From: Epibacterium ulvae | GTDB lineage: Bacteria > Pseudomonadota > Alphaproteobacteria > Rhodobacterales > Rhodobacteraceae | Assembly (NCBI RefSeq): GCF_018678075.1 | Contig: NZ_JAHHIR010000096.1 | Span: forward strand, 1-37,137 | DNA: 37,137 bases | Direction of reading: 5' to 3' | Shown: positions 1 to 8,818 of the stretch, piece after piece | Layout of the letters: each line of letters begins with the position of its first letter | Position numbering within the stretch: the stretch's first letter is position 1 | Translations under genes and position numbers: made by a program | The notes under the pieces: generated by a model | What the model saw: the letters and a program-made list of their open reading frames with translations, nothing else | Told to the model about the DNA's origin: nothing | Databases searched by the model: none

Positions 1-270
1 AGCGGATGAACCGCACGATCAAGGAGGCGACAGTGAAGCGAGACCACTACGACAGCCACGAACACATCTCGGCGACTTCATGGCTGCCGACACCCTTGCC
101 CGCAGACACAAAACGCGCAGCAGCCTCACGCCCTGCGAAAACATCTGCAAAATCTGGACTTCCGAGCCAGATCAATTCATCATCGACCCGATCCACCAGA
201 TGCCGGGACTGAACAAGTAGTTGCGTTTTGCACGATGGGTGAAGAGGGCAGGGACATTCTTGGGGAATTC
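1..270. other. left edge, no confident gene
   Basis: No gene can be supported here. The minus strand has a protein-like frame with no stop that ends at a TAG at 49-47. A GTG at 196 could start it and would give 49 residues rich in Asp, Glu, Gly, Ala and Val. No ribosome binding site or family was recognised, so it may be a gene remnant or chance. The plus-strand frame across the same bases is Ser/Thr/Pro/Arg-rich and looks like a shadow. Confidence 0.3.
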
Positions 271-357
271 TGGTGCCCAGAAGAGGACTCGAACCTCCAC
301 GTCCATAAGGACACTAGCACCTGAAGCTAGCGCGTCTACCAATTCCGCCATCTGGGC
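271..357 (-). tRNA. tRNA-Leu, anticodon CAG
   Basis: The minus strand folds as a class II tRNA. The acceptor stem GCCCAGA pairs with TCTGGGC, followed by discriminator A and an encoded CCA. The D-arm contains AATTGGTAGACGC. The anticodon stem CTAGC/GCTAG encloses the loop TTCAGGT, giving anticodon CAG. A long variable arm and a GGTTCGAGTCC T-loop follow. It decodes CUG leucine codons. Sequence and structure are unambiguous. Confidence 0.97.
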
Positions 358-376
358 ACAGATGTCGTGAAGCGGG

Positions 377-405
377 CGTATAAGGGGAGACGTTGGGGAG
401 GTCAA
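377..405 (-). promoter_or_regulatory. sigma70-type promoter of tRNA-Leu
   Basis: On the minus strand TTGACC (405-400) and TATACG (382-377) are separated by exactly 17 bases, close to the housekeeping consensus. The -10 ends 19 bases before the mature 5' end of tRNA-Leu, so transcription would begin just ahead of the tRNA. A short inverted repeat (GTCAAA/TTTGAC, 401-418) overlaps the -35 box. The assignment is by motif and position only. Confidence 0.6.
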
Positions 406-566
406 ACGGAATTTTGACGATTTTGGAAAATACTCAGATGGAGATGGGCGAACAGTGAAATGATGTGGTTTGCCCTCAATTGGCTGCATTCATTTTCGTT
501 TTGCGCCTTGTTCCAAAGGTCTGAGAGCGATAAATCAGATCCATAGCTAGAATTGGGAGCCAACTG

Positions 567-1556
567 ATGTCCAAACTGGTCACGATCTACGGTGGGTCCG
601 GCTTTGTGGGCCGTTATATTGCGCGACGCATGGCCAAAGAAGGCTGGCGTGTTCGTGTTGCGGTGCGCCGTCCGAATGAAGCAATGTTTGTTAAACCCTA
701 TGGCGTTCCCGGCCAGGTTGAACCGGTGTTGTGCAATATTCGCGATGACGCCTCGGTTGCTTCTGTCATGGAAGGTGCTGATGCGGTTGTGAACTGTGTT
801 GGCGTCCTTAATGGCCTCGGCAAGAACACGTTTGAAGCGGTTCACGCAGATGGCGCCGAACGGGTCGCACGTATCTCAGCCGAGCAAGGTGTTGCGCGTT
901 TTGTGCACATGTCAGCCATTGGTGCGGATGCGGAAAGCGCAAGCGAGTATGCGCGCACCAAAGCCGAAGGCGAGGCTGGTGTGCTCAAACATCGTGCAGA
1001 TGCCGTGATCCTGCGCCCGTCGGTTGTCTTTGGCACCGAGGATGAATTTTTCAACCGTTTTGCTGGAATGGCGCGGATGTCTCCCGTTTTGCCGATCGCA
1101 GGCGGTTCGACCAAATTCCAACCTGTATTTGCCGATGACGTCGCCAAGGCGGCAGTTTCTGGCGCATTGGGACAGGCTGAGGCTGGAACGTACGATCTTG
1201 GCGGGCCTGAGGTGAAAACCTTCCGCGCCTTGATGCAGCAGATGTTGGGTGTCATTCACCGCCGTGCCATCATCGTGTCGCTTCCTGGTTTTGCTGCCCG
1301 TCTGATGGCCTTTGGGTGCGACCTGGTTCAAAAAGTGACCTGCCAGCTGATCGAGAACAAGATGCTGACGGCTGATCAGGTGAAAAACCTCAAGTCCGAC
1401 AATGTTGTCGCAGAAGATGCAAAAGGCTTTGCCGATCTTGGTATTCGCCCTGTTACACTGGCATCGGTGCTGCCCACGTACCTGTGGAAGTTCCGCCCGT
1501 CGGGTCAATATGATGAAATGGTTGGCTCTGCGCAAAATTTGCGCGGCGATATCTGA
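567..1556 (+). CDS. NAD(P)-binding epimerase-like protein, complex I NDUFA9 family
   Basis: This 329-residue protein has an atypical short-chain dehydrogenase fold. The dinucleotide-binding motif GGSGFVGRYIARR is at residues 9-21. A following stretch has NCVGVL, then VHMSAIGAD and a YARTKAEGE segment, which resembles the usual Tyr-x-x-x-Lys pair (YARTK). In alphaproteobacteria this family is named after the eukaryotic complex I accessory subunit NDUFA9, which binds NADPH. Its bacterial substrate and role are not established, and a quinone- or complex I-related role is only an inference from homology. The ATG follows GGGAG by 7 bases. It is convergent with uppP, with a shared terminator between them. 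The family call is good and the function is open. Confidence 0.85.
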   Translation: MSKLVTIYGGSGFVGRYIARRMAKEGWRVRVAVRRPNEAMFVKPYGVPGQVEPVLCNIRDDASVASVMEGADAVVNCVGVLNGLGKNTFEAVHADGAERVARISAEQGVARFVHMSAIGADAESASEYARTKAEGEAGVLKHRADAVILRPSVVFGTEDEFFNRFAGMARMSPVLPIAGGSTKFQPVFADDVAKAAVSGALGQAEAGTYDLGGPEVKTFRALMQQMLGVIHRRAIIVSLPGFAARLMAFGCDLVQKVTCQLIENKMLTADQVKNLKSDNVVAEDAKGFADLGIRPVTLASVLPTYLWKFRPSGQYDEMVGSAQNLRGDI

Positions 1557-1582
1557 TACAGCGATCCAGACCGGATTTCAAA

Positions 1583-1609
1583 AGGCGCCACGCGGCGCCT
1601 TTTTTTTTG
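1583..1609 (+). terminator. intrinsic terminator after the NDUFA9-like gene
   Basis: The stem AGGCGCC/GGCGCCT has an ACGC loop and is followed by an unbroken run of about ten T. It lies 27 bases past the upstream gene and just before the 3' end of convergent uppP. The four A on its left side could make it weakly active for uppP too. Confidence 0.9.
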
Positions 1610-1616
1610 TTTGGGC

Positions 1617-2423
1617 TCAGGCGCTATAGGCGATGACCAGCAGGACCACGCCAAGAATGATCCGGTAAATCACATAAGGTGTGAAGCTGACACTGCGCAG
1701 CAGGCGCATCATAAGGGTGAGCGCGAGGAGAGCCGAGGCAAAGGCAAGCCCCGCCGCAATCGCCGCATCGCGCATAACGCCTGTGTTGGCTTCAACGGCC
1801 ATCTCTGCCCCCAGCAGCAGTCCTGAGGCCAAGATGGTCGGAATGGACATCAGCATGGCGATCCGCGCGCCTTCTTCGCGGGTATAGCCGAGTTGTCGCG
1901 CACCGGTGATCGTAATGCCCGAACGTGACGTGCCGGGGATTAGGGCAAGCATTTGCCACAGGCCTAGGATAACCGCGTCCTTTACACCCCAGTCGCCGAT
2001 GTCTTTGCGCGTGGGTCCCCATTGGTCCGCAATATAGAGAACAATGCCAAAGCCAAGCATGGTCCAGCCGATAACCGTCATCGATCGCAGCGCATCGCTT
2101 AGACCGGTGAAATGCAGGAAGGCGCCAAATAGGACTGTGGGGATCGTCGCGATGATCAGCCCCAGTGCGAGCTTTGCGCCGGGCGTGTCAACTTTACCGC
2201 GGGCGAGCGTGCCAAGCCCGATCACCCCGCCGCGTACATCGCTCCAGAAATAGAGGACGACGGCAAAGAGCGTGCCGACGTGAACAGCTACATCAATCAG
2301 CTGCCCTTGGTCGTCCAGGCCAGTGAGTTCAGGCAGAAGAATCAGGTGGCCGGATGATGAGATTGGCAGGAATTCGGTAAGACCCTGGATAATCGCAACA
2401 ATAAAGAGGTGAAACAATGACAT
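1617..2423 (-). CDS. uppP: undecaprenyl-diphosphate phosphatase
   Basis: UppP (BacA family) is an integral membrane enzyme that dephosphorylates undecaprenyl pyrophosphate, recycling the lipid carrier for peptidoglycan and other envelope polymers. It can confer bacitracin tolerance. The N-terminal signature QGLTEFLPISSSGHL is at residues 13-27, with the Q-x-x-x-E pair at 13 and 17. The second signature PGTSRSG lies mid-protein. The rest is hydrophobic helices, and the length of 268 residues is normal. I chose the ATG at 2423 because AGGA lies 6 bases upstream and the protein then begins MSLFHLF. An ATG at 2450 would add nine residues without a clear ribosome binding site. It is probably a single-gene unit. 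Confidence 0.95.
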   Translation of the reverse strand: MSLFHLFIVAIIQGLTEFLPISSSGHLILLPELTGLDDQGQLIDVAVHVGTLFAVVLYFWSDVRGGVIGLGTLARGKVDTPGAKLALGLIIATIPTVLFGAFLHFTGLSDALRSMTVIGWTMLGFGIVLYIADQWGPTRKDIGDWGVKDAVILGLWQMLALIPGTSRSGITITGARQLGYTREEGARIAMLMSIPTILASGLLLGAEMAVEANTGVMRDAAIAAGLAFASALLALTLMMRLLRSVSFTPYVIYRIILGVVLLVIAYSA

Positions 2424-2450
2424 GGGGAGTCCTGTCGGTACTGAGTTCAT

Positions 2451-2658
2451 ACATACTGTGTAATCTGTCTATAAGTCATTGTGATGAAAAGAAAGTCCAT
2501 CAAGTAGTTCCGATTCGGACCTAAAAACTCTGTACATCGTCCGGAATCTAGGTATGACCAGAGAAACGGCAGGCCATTTAGGTCAGCATGATTTACCAAT
2601 AACCGCTATGCTCAAATACACCCGGTGTAGGGGCTAGCCAAAAATGGAGTTCTTAGCT
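2451..2658. other. divergent uppP/gltD intergenic region
   Basis: About 200 bases separate divergent uppP and gltD, and it must hold both promoters. It is AT-richer than its flanks. A small palindrome TCCGA-T-TCGGA lies near 2510. No riboswitch or recognisable NtrC-type site was seen. I could not place a confident -35/-10 pair. Confidence 0.35.
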
Positions 2659-4101
2659 GTGGCCAAGCAACCGATGCTCAAATTTGTGCAAGTCGACCGC
2701 GACATGCCCGAAAAGAGAACCGCAGATGTACGCAAGGAAGATTTCGACGAAATCTATGCTGAGTTCGCTGCTGCAAAAGCCGAAGAACAGTCGAGCCGCT
2801 GCAGCCAGTGCGGTGTGCCTTATTGTCAGTCGCATTGCCCGTTGCACAATAATATCCCAGATTGGCTGCGCTTGACCGCGACAGGTCGTCTGGAAGAGGC
2901 TTATGTGACCAGCCAGGCCACCAATACCTTCCCCGAGATCTGTGGCCGTATTTGCCCACAGGACCGTTTGTGCGAAGGCAATTGTGTGATCGAACAGTCC
3001 GGCCACGGCACTGTTACCATTGGCGCGGTTGAGAAATACATCACCGACACGGCGTGGGAAAAGGGCTGGGTGAAACCAGCGGCACCTATGGCGGAACGTT
3101 CTGAATCTGTTGGTATCATCGGTGCGGGCCCCGGCGGTCTGGCCGCGGCAGACATGCTGCGCAAGGCCGGTGTTCAGGTCACTGTGTACGACCGTTACGA
3201 TCGTGCGGGTGGTCTGCTGACCTACGGTATTCCCGGCTTTAAGCTGGAAAAAGACGTTGTAATGCGCCGCAACAAGCTGCTGGAAGACGGCGGCGTGACC
3301 TTTGTTATGAACTGCAACATCGGTGAGGATATCTCTTTCGAAGAGATCCGCGCAAAACATGATGCCGTGGTCATCGCAACCGGCGTGTACAAGTCCCGCG
3401 ATCTGGCGATGCCAGGTTCCGGCGCGACAGGTATCGTCAAAGCGATCGACTTTTTGACCGTTTCAAACAAAGCGTCGAACTTTGGCGATAGCATCCCGGA
3501 ATTCGAGGACGGCACCCTGAATGCGGCCGGTAAGAATGTGGTTGTGATCGGTGGCGGCGACACCGCCATGGACTGTGTCAGGACCTCGATCCGCCAAGGT
3601 GCGACCTCGGTCAAATGTCTTTACCGTCGTGACAAGGCGAACATGCCTGGCTCGCAGCGCGAAGTGCAAAACGCCGAAGAAGAAGGTGTGATCTTTGAAT
3701 GGCTGTCCGCGCCCAAAGGCTTTGCCGACAAGGATGGCAAGGTATCCGGTGTGATGGTGCAGCGCATGCGTTTGGGCCAACCCGATGCCTCTGGACGTCA
3801 AGCACCGGAAGTGATCGAAGGCGCAGATTACGTCGAAGACGCAGATATCGTAATCCAAGCGCTTGGCTTTGAGCCAGAAGACCTGCCGACGCTTTGGGAT
3901 CAACCCGATCTGCCGGTCACACGGTGGGGTACGGTAAAGGCCGAATTTCAGACCGGTGCGACCGAGATGGACGGTGTTTATGCGGTGGGTGACATCGTAC
4001 GCGGCGCGTCGCTGGTGGTTTGGGCTATCAAGGACGGTCGTGATTGCGCCGATGCAATCCTTGAGCGGTTCAACGCAAGTTCTGCCGTCGCAGCCGAGTA
4101 A
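2659..4101 (+). CDS. gltD: glutamate synthase (NADPH) small subunit
   Basis: GltD is the beta subunit of NADPH-GOGAT. It takes electrons from NADPH through FAD and passes them to GltB for reductive conversion of 2-oxoglutarate and glutamine to two glutamates. The N-terminal iron-sulfur cysteines are at C48, C51, C56 and C60 (CSQCGVPYCQSHC), with a second set at C95, C99, C105 and C109. The FAD motif is GIIGAGPGGLAA and the NADPH motif is VVIGGGDTAMDC. I chose GTG 2659, with GGAG nine bases upstream, giving MAKQPMLKF-type proteins of 480 residues as I recall for relatives. An ATG at 2644 behind AGGGG is a real alternative. It is cotranscribed with gltB 75 bases downstream, in the order gltD-gltB. 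Confidence 0.96.
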   Translation: MAKQPMLKFVQVDRDMPEKRTADVRKEDFDEIYAEFAAAKAEEQSSRCSQCGVPYCQSHCPLHNNIPDWLRLTATGRLEEAYVTSQATNTFPEICGRICPQDRLCEGNCVIEQSGHGTVTIGAVEKYITDTAWEKGWVKPAAPMAERSESVGIIGAGPGGLAAADMLRKAGVQVTVYDRYDRAGGLLTYGIPGFKLEKDVVMRRNKLLEDGGVTFVMNCNIGEDISFEEIRAKHDAVVIATGVYKSRDLAMPGSGATGIVKAIDFLTVSNKASNFGDSIPEFEDGTLNAAGKNVVVIGGGDTAMDCVRTSIRQGATSVKCLYRRDKANMPGSQREVQNAEEEGVIFEWLSAPKGFADKDGKVSGVMVQRMRLGQPDASGRQAPEVIEGADYVEDADIVIQALGFEPEDLPTLWDQPDLPVTRWGTVKAEFQTGATEMDGVYAVGDIVRGASLVVWAIKDGRDCADAILERFNASSAVAAE

Positions 4102-4120
4102 CTTCGAAAAAATTCCAACA

Positions 4121-4155
4121 GCGGCTTGAGCGCCCCCGCAAGGGCGAGGCGCCGC
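4121..4155 (+). promoter_or_regulatory. GC-rich stem-loops between gltD and gltB
   Basis: The spacer can fold as an inner hairpin CGCCC/GGGCG (4131-4135 with 4142-4146) inside an outer pairing GCGGC/GCCGC (4121-4125 with 4151-4155). An alternative hairpin AGGCG/CGCCT lies nearer the gltB ribosome binding site. There is no T-run, so it is not a terminator. It may protect mRNA or tune GltD to GltB ratio, which is inference. Confidence 0.3.
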
Positions 4156-4176
4156 CGCCTGAGAAAGGATATGAAT

Positions 4177-7100
4177 ATGACCAAATATGATGCAGATTGG
4201 GTCCGCGCAGAAGAAGCCAAGCGTAAGTGGATGGCTGAAAACGGGCTGTATTCCGAAGACGAAGAGCATTCCTCCTGTGGTGTTGGCCTTGTGGTCTCCA
4301 TTGACGGCAAGAAGAGCCGCAACGTGGTTGCCGCCGGCATCGAAGCGCTGAAAGCGATCTGGCACCGTGGCGCGGTAGACGCTGATGGCATGACCGGTGA
4401 TGGCGCGGGCATCCACGTGCAGATCCCGGAAGCTTTCTTTTACGACCAGATCGAACGTACCGGCCACAAGCCGCACAAAGACGAACAAGTCGCGGTTGGT
4501 CAGGTCTTCCTGCCACGGACCGATTTTGGTGCACAGGAAACCTGCCGGACTATCGTCGAAAGCGAAGTTCTGCGCATGGGCTATTACATCTATGGCTGGC
4601 GCCATGTGCCGGTGGATGTGTCGTGCCTGGGTGACAAAGCCAATGCGACTCGTCCTGAGATCGAGCAGATCCTGATTTCGAACTCCAAAGGCGTCGACGA
4701 AGAGACATTTGAACGCGAGCTCTATGTCATCCGCCGCCGCATCGAAAAAGCGGCTGCTGCTGCGCAAGTTGGAGAGCTGTATATCGCCTCGCTGTCGTGC
4801 CGGTCGATCATCTACAAAGGCATGATGCTGGCGGAACAGGTTGCGGTTTTCTATCCCGACCTGATGGACGAACGTTTTGAATCCGCGTTTGCGCTTTATC
4901 ACCAGCGTTATTCCACCAACACATTCCCACAGTGGTGGCTGGCACAACCGTTCCGCATGTTGGCCCACAACGGTGAGATCAACACGCTGAAGGGCAACCT
5001 GAACTGGATGAAAAGCCACGAGATCCGTATGGCCTCGGCATCGTTCGGTGACTACGCGGAAGACATCAAGCCGATTGTGGCGTCGGGTTCTTCCGATTCC
5101 GCCGCGCTCGATTCCGTGTTCGAGGTTCTGGTGCGTGCAGGCCGTTCTGCGCCCATGGCGAAAACCATGCTGGTGCCCGAAAGCTGGTCGAAACAGGCGT
5201 TGGAATTGCCACAAGCTTGGCGTGACATGTATTCCTATTGCAACTCTGTGATGGAACCTTGGGATGGTCCAGCTGCGTTGGCGATGACCGACGGTCGCTG
5301 GGTCTGTGCAGGTCTGGATCGCAACGGCCTGCGTCCGATGCGTTATGTCGTGACCGGAGATGGCTTGGTCATTGCGGGTTCCGAAACTGGCATGGTGACC
5401 ATCGACGAATCCAACGTGGTGGAAAAAGGCGCGCTTGGCCCTGGTCAGATGCTGGCCGTGGACATGAAAAAGGGCAAGCTGTTCCACGACACCGAGATCA
5501 AAGGCAAACTGGCGCGTGCACTGCCGTTTGGCGAATGGGTCGAGAAAATCAACGACGTCGACCAAGCGCTGGCCGAAGTCACCGAAAAACCGCTGTTCCA
5601 AGGCGAAGAACTGCGTCGCCGTCAGGTTGCTGCCGGTTACACCATTGAAGAGCTGGAACAAATCCTGTCGCCAATGGCCGAAGACGGCAAGGAAAGTCTG
5701 GCGTCGATGGGGGATGACACCCCGTCTGCGGTTCTGTCCAAAATGTACCGCCCGCTGAGCCACTTCTTCCGCCAGAACTTTAGCCAGGTGACCAATCCGC
5801 CAATCGATTCGTTGCGTGAATTCCGCGTGATGTCGCTCAAGACTCGTTTTGGTAACTTGAAAAACGTGCTGGACGAAGACAGCTCGCAGACCGAAATTAT
5901 CGTGCTCGAAAGCCCGTTTGTGGGCAACGCGCAGTGGTCTGAGCTGGTAGAGCAGTTCAATGCGCCCCTAGTTGAAATCGACTGTACCTTCGAAGAAGGT
6001 CAAGGCGCGTTGAACGCAGGCCTCGCCCGTATCCGCGCCGAAGCCGAAGAGGCCGTGCGCTCGGGTGCCGGTCATATCGTTCTGACCGATCAGCATTCCG
6101 GTAACGGCAAAATTGCCATGCCGATGATACTGGCGACCTCGGCTGTACACTCGCATCTGACCCGCCAAGGTCTGCGGACTTTCTGCTCGCTGAACGTGCG
6201 TGCCGGAGAATGCATTGACCCGCATTACTTTGCGGTTCTGATCGGCAGTGGTGCGACGGTTGTGAACGCCTATCTGGCGGAAGATTCGCTGTCGGATCGG
6301 ATCGAACGTGGTCTGCTGGACGGTAGCCTGACGGAAAACGTCGCGCGCTATCGCGAAGCCATTGACCAAGGTCTTTTGAAGATCATGGCCAAGATGGGCA
6401 TTTCGGTTATCTCCTCCTATCGTGGGGGCCTGAACTTTGAAGCCGTTGGTCTGAGCCGTGCGATGGTTGCGGAATACTTCCCCGGCATGATCTCGCGTAT
6501 CTCGGGCATTGGTATCCACGGGATCCAAAAGAAAGCCGAAGAGATCCACATCAAAGGTTGGGCCACGGCAGAGGGTGTCTTGCCCATCGGTGGCTTCTAC
6601 AAGGCGCGTAAATCTGGCGAAACCCACGCGTGGGAAGCGACTAGCATGCATATGATGCAGATGGCGTGTAATCGGGCGTCGTTTGAGCTGTGGAAGCAAT
6701 ATTCCAACAAGATGCAGTCGAACCCGCCAATCCATTTGCGGGATCTTCTGAACATCAAACCCTTGGGTGAGCCGATTGCCATCGAAGAGGTGGAATCGAT
6801 CACCTCGATCCGCAAACGCTTTGTTACGCCGGGCATGTCCCTGGGGGCTTTGTCGCCCGAGGCGCATAAGACGTTGAACGTTGCAATGAACCGTATCGGC
6901 GCCAAGTCGGATTCGGGTGAGGGCGGTGAAGATCCGGCGCATTTCCACCCAGAACCCAATGGCGACAACCCATCTGCCAAGATCAAACAGGTGGCATCGG
7001 GTCGGTTTGGCGTAACCGCGGAATATCTGAACCAGTGCGAAGAGTTGGAAATCAAGGTCGCGCAGGGTGCAAAACCCGGCGAAGGTGGCCAGCTGCCCGG

Positions 7101-8709
7101 CATGAAGGTCACCGACCTGATCGCCCGTCTGCGTCACTCCACCAAAGGCGTGACCCTGATTTCACCTCCACCGCACCACGATATCTACTCGATCGAGGAT
7201 CTGGCGCAGCTGATCTACGACCTGAAGCAGATCAACCCGCGCTGTAAGGTAACCGTGAAACTGGTGGCGTCTTCTGGCGTGGGCACCATTGCGGCAGGTG
7301 TTGCCAAGGCAAAGGCCGACGTGATCCTGATTTCGGGCCACAATGGTGGCACCGGTGCGTCGCCTGCGACCTCGATCAAATACTGTGGCTTGCCATGGGA
7401 AATGGGTCTGACCGAAGCGCATCAGGTTCTTGCGATGAACAACCTGCGCAGCCGCGTCACCCTGCGGACCGATGGTGGCCTGCGCACAGGGCGTGACATC
7501 GTCATGGCGGCGATGATGGGTGCCGAGGAATACGGCATCGGCACCGCCGCGTTGATCGCGATGGGTTGTATCATGGTGCGTCAGTGCCAGTCGAACACCT
7601 GCCCGGTTGGCGTTTGTACCCAAGACGAAGAACTGCGTGGCAAGTTCACCGGCAACGCGGACAAGGTTGTGAACCTCATTACCTTCTACGCGCAGGAAGT
7701 GCGGGAAATCCTTGCGTCGATCGGCGCACGCTCCTTGGACGACGTGATCGGTCGGGCTGATCTGCTGGCGCAGGTCTCTCGTGGCTCGGCGCATCTGGAT
7801 GATTTGGACCTCAATCCGATGCTGATCACCGTCGATGGCGCGCATGACATCGTCTATAACCGTGACAAGGAGCGCAACGCTGTTCCGGACACGCTGGACG
7901 CTGAAATCGTGCAGGACGCTGCGCGCTTCCTGAAAGACGGTGAGAAGATGCAGCTGTCTTATGCAGTTCAAAACACGCATCGGACCGTGGGCACCCGGAC
8001 CTCCAGCCACATCGTGCAGAACTTTGGTATGCGTAATACTCTGCAGCCCGACCACCTGACCGTCAAACTGCAGGGGTCTGCCGGCCAATCTTTGGGTGCC
8101 TTTGCAGCTCCGGGTTTGAAACTGGAAGTGTCCGGCGATGCCAACGACTATGTCGGCAAAGGTCTGTCTGGCGGCACAATCACCGTACGCCCTCCACAAG
8201 TGAGCCCATTGGCCGCAAGTGAGAACACAATTGTCGGAAATACCGTATTGTACGGTGCGACCGACGGTTATCTGTTCGCTGCAGGACGCGCAGGTGAGCG
8301 TTTTGGGGTGCGGAACTCTGGTGCCAAAGTGGTCGTAGAAGGCTGCGGATCGAACGGTTGTGAATATATGACCGGCGGTATCGCAGTGATCCTCGGCTCG
8401 ATCGGTGCCAACTTTGGTGCGGGTATGACAGGCGGTATGGCGTATCTTTACGATCCAGAAGCAGAAGCCGACCCAATGATGAACATGGAATCTCTGGTCG
8501 TGTGCCAGGTCACCGTGGCGCATTGGGAAGGTGAGCTGAAGGCGCTGATCGAACAACATCTAAAAGAGACCGGCAGCCGCAAAGCCGCTGAAATCCTGCA
8601 AAACTGGGACAATGAAAAATTCAACTTCCTCCAGGTTTGCCCAAAAGAAATGCTGAACAAACTGCCGCAGCCTTTGTCGCTCGAAGACAAGGTAATCCCG
8701 GCTGAATAA
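4177..8709 (+). CDS. gltB: glutamate synthase (NADPH) large subunit
   Basis: GltB is the alpha subunit of GOGAT, the main glutamate-forming enzyme with glutamine synthetase when ammonium is scarce. The N-terminal class II glutaminase domain is preceded by a short propeptide. The predicted catalytic cysteine after processing is C34, in SSCGVGLV. The central and FMN-binding synthase domains carry SGHNGGTGASP and the [3Fe-4S] cysteines C1131, C1137 and C1142. The C-terminal beta-helix domain is rich in glycine repeats. The length of 1510 residues is normal. The start at ATG 4177 has AAAGGA 7 bases upstream. Another ATG at 4171 is too close to that site, and a still longer frame from 4126 is Arg/Ala-rich and implausible. 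Confidence 0.98.
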   Translation: MTKYDADWVRAEEAKRKWMAENGLYSEDEEHSSCGVGLVVSIDGKKSRNVVAAGIEALKAIWHRGAVDADGMTGDGAGIHVQIPEAFFYDQIERTGHKPHKDEQVAVGQVFLPRTDFGAQETCRTIVESEVLRMGYYIYGWRHVPVDVSCLGDKANATRPEIEQILISNSKGVDEETFERELYVIRRRIEKAAAAAQVGELYIASLSCRSIIYKGMMLAEQVAVFYPDLMDERFESAFALYHQRYSTNTFPQWWLAQPFRMLAHNGEINTLKGNLNWMKSHEIRMASASFGDYAEDIKPIVASGSSDSAALDSVFEVLVRAGRSAPMAKTMLVPESWSKQALELPQAWRDMYSYCNSVMEPWDGPAALAMTDGRWVCAGLDRNGLRPMRYVVTGDGLVIAGSETGMVTIDESNVVEKGALGPGQMLAVDMKKGKLFHDTEIKGKLARALPFGEWVEKINDVDQALAEVTEKPLFQGEELRRRQVAAGYTIEELEQILSPMAEDGKESLASMGDDTPSAVLSKMYRPLSHFFRQNFSQVTNPPIDSLREFRVMSLKTRFGNLKNVLDEDSSQTEIIVLESPFVGNAQWSELVEQFNAPLVEIDCTFEEGQGALNAGLARIRAEAEEAVRSGAGHIVLTDQHSGNGKIAMPMILATSAVHSHLTRQGLRTFCSLNVRAGECIDPHYFAVLIGSGATVVNAYLAEDSLSDRIERGLLDGSLTENVARYREAIDQGLLKIMAKMGISVISSYRGGLNFEAVGLSRAMVAEYFPGMISRISGIGIHGIQKKAEEIHIKGWATAEGVLPIGGFYKARKSGETHAWEATSMHMMQMACNRASFELWKQYSNKMQSNPPIHLRDLLNIKPLGEPIAIEEVESITSIRKRFVTPGMSLGALSPEAHKTLNVAMNRIGAKSDSGEGGEDPAHFHPEPNGDNPSAKIKQVASGRFGVTAEYLNQCEELEIKVAQGAKPGEGGQLPGMKVTDLIARLRHSTKGVTLISPPPHHDIYSIEDLAQLIYDLKQINPRCKVTVKLVASSGVGTIAAGVAKAKADVILISGHNGGTGASPATSIKYCGLPWEMGLTEAHQVLAMNNLRSRVTLRTDGGLRTGRDIVMAAMMGAEEYGIGTAALIAMGCIMVRQCQSNTCPVGVCTQDEELRGKFTGNADKVVNLITFYAQEVREILASIGARSLDDVIGRADLLAQVSRGSAHLDDLDLNPMLITVDGAHDIVYNRDKERNAVPDTLDAEIVQDAARFLKDGEKMQLSYAVQNTHRTVGTRTSSHIVQNFGMRNTLQPDHLTVKLQGSAGQSLGAFAAPGLKLEVSGDANDYVGKGLSGGTITVRPPQVSPLAASENTIVGNTVLYGATDGYLFAAGRAGERFGVRNSGAKVVVEGCGSNGCEYMTGGIAVILGSIGANFGAGMTGGMAYLYDPEAEADPMMNMESLVVCQVTVAHWEGELKALIEQHLKETGSRKAAEILQNWDNEKFNFLQVCPKEMLNKLPQPLSLEDKVIPAE

Positions 8710-8734
8710 TAGAAATTAACTGATCCCCAACTGG

Positions 8735-8768
8735 ACCCGCAGGCGGAACACCTGCGGGTTATTTTTTA
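8735..8768 (+). terminator. intrinsic terminator of gltDB
   Basis: A perfect 9-bp stem ACCCGCAGG/CCTGCGGGT with a 7-base loop is followed by a T-rich tail. It sits 26 bases after gltB and ends the operon before mtgA. Confidence 0.92.
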
Positions 8769-8818
8769 TCCAGAATCTCCTCTTGGAGCTCTGTGACCGA
8801 CTGCCGTATAGAGAAGAC

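Noticed and set aside
172-489. Minus-strand open frame spanning tRNA-Leu
   Set aside because: It is created by the tRNA sequence and its promoter and is not a protein gene.
3463-5763. A 766-residue open frame on the minus strand opposite gltD and gltB
   Set aside because: It lies wholly antisense to two unmistakable genes and its translation is rich in His, Gln, Arg and Phe, a typical shadow of GC-rich coding DNA.
7162-8559. Long minus-strand frame opposite gltB
   Set aside because: Same reasoning: an antisense shadow with no recognisable motifs.
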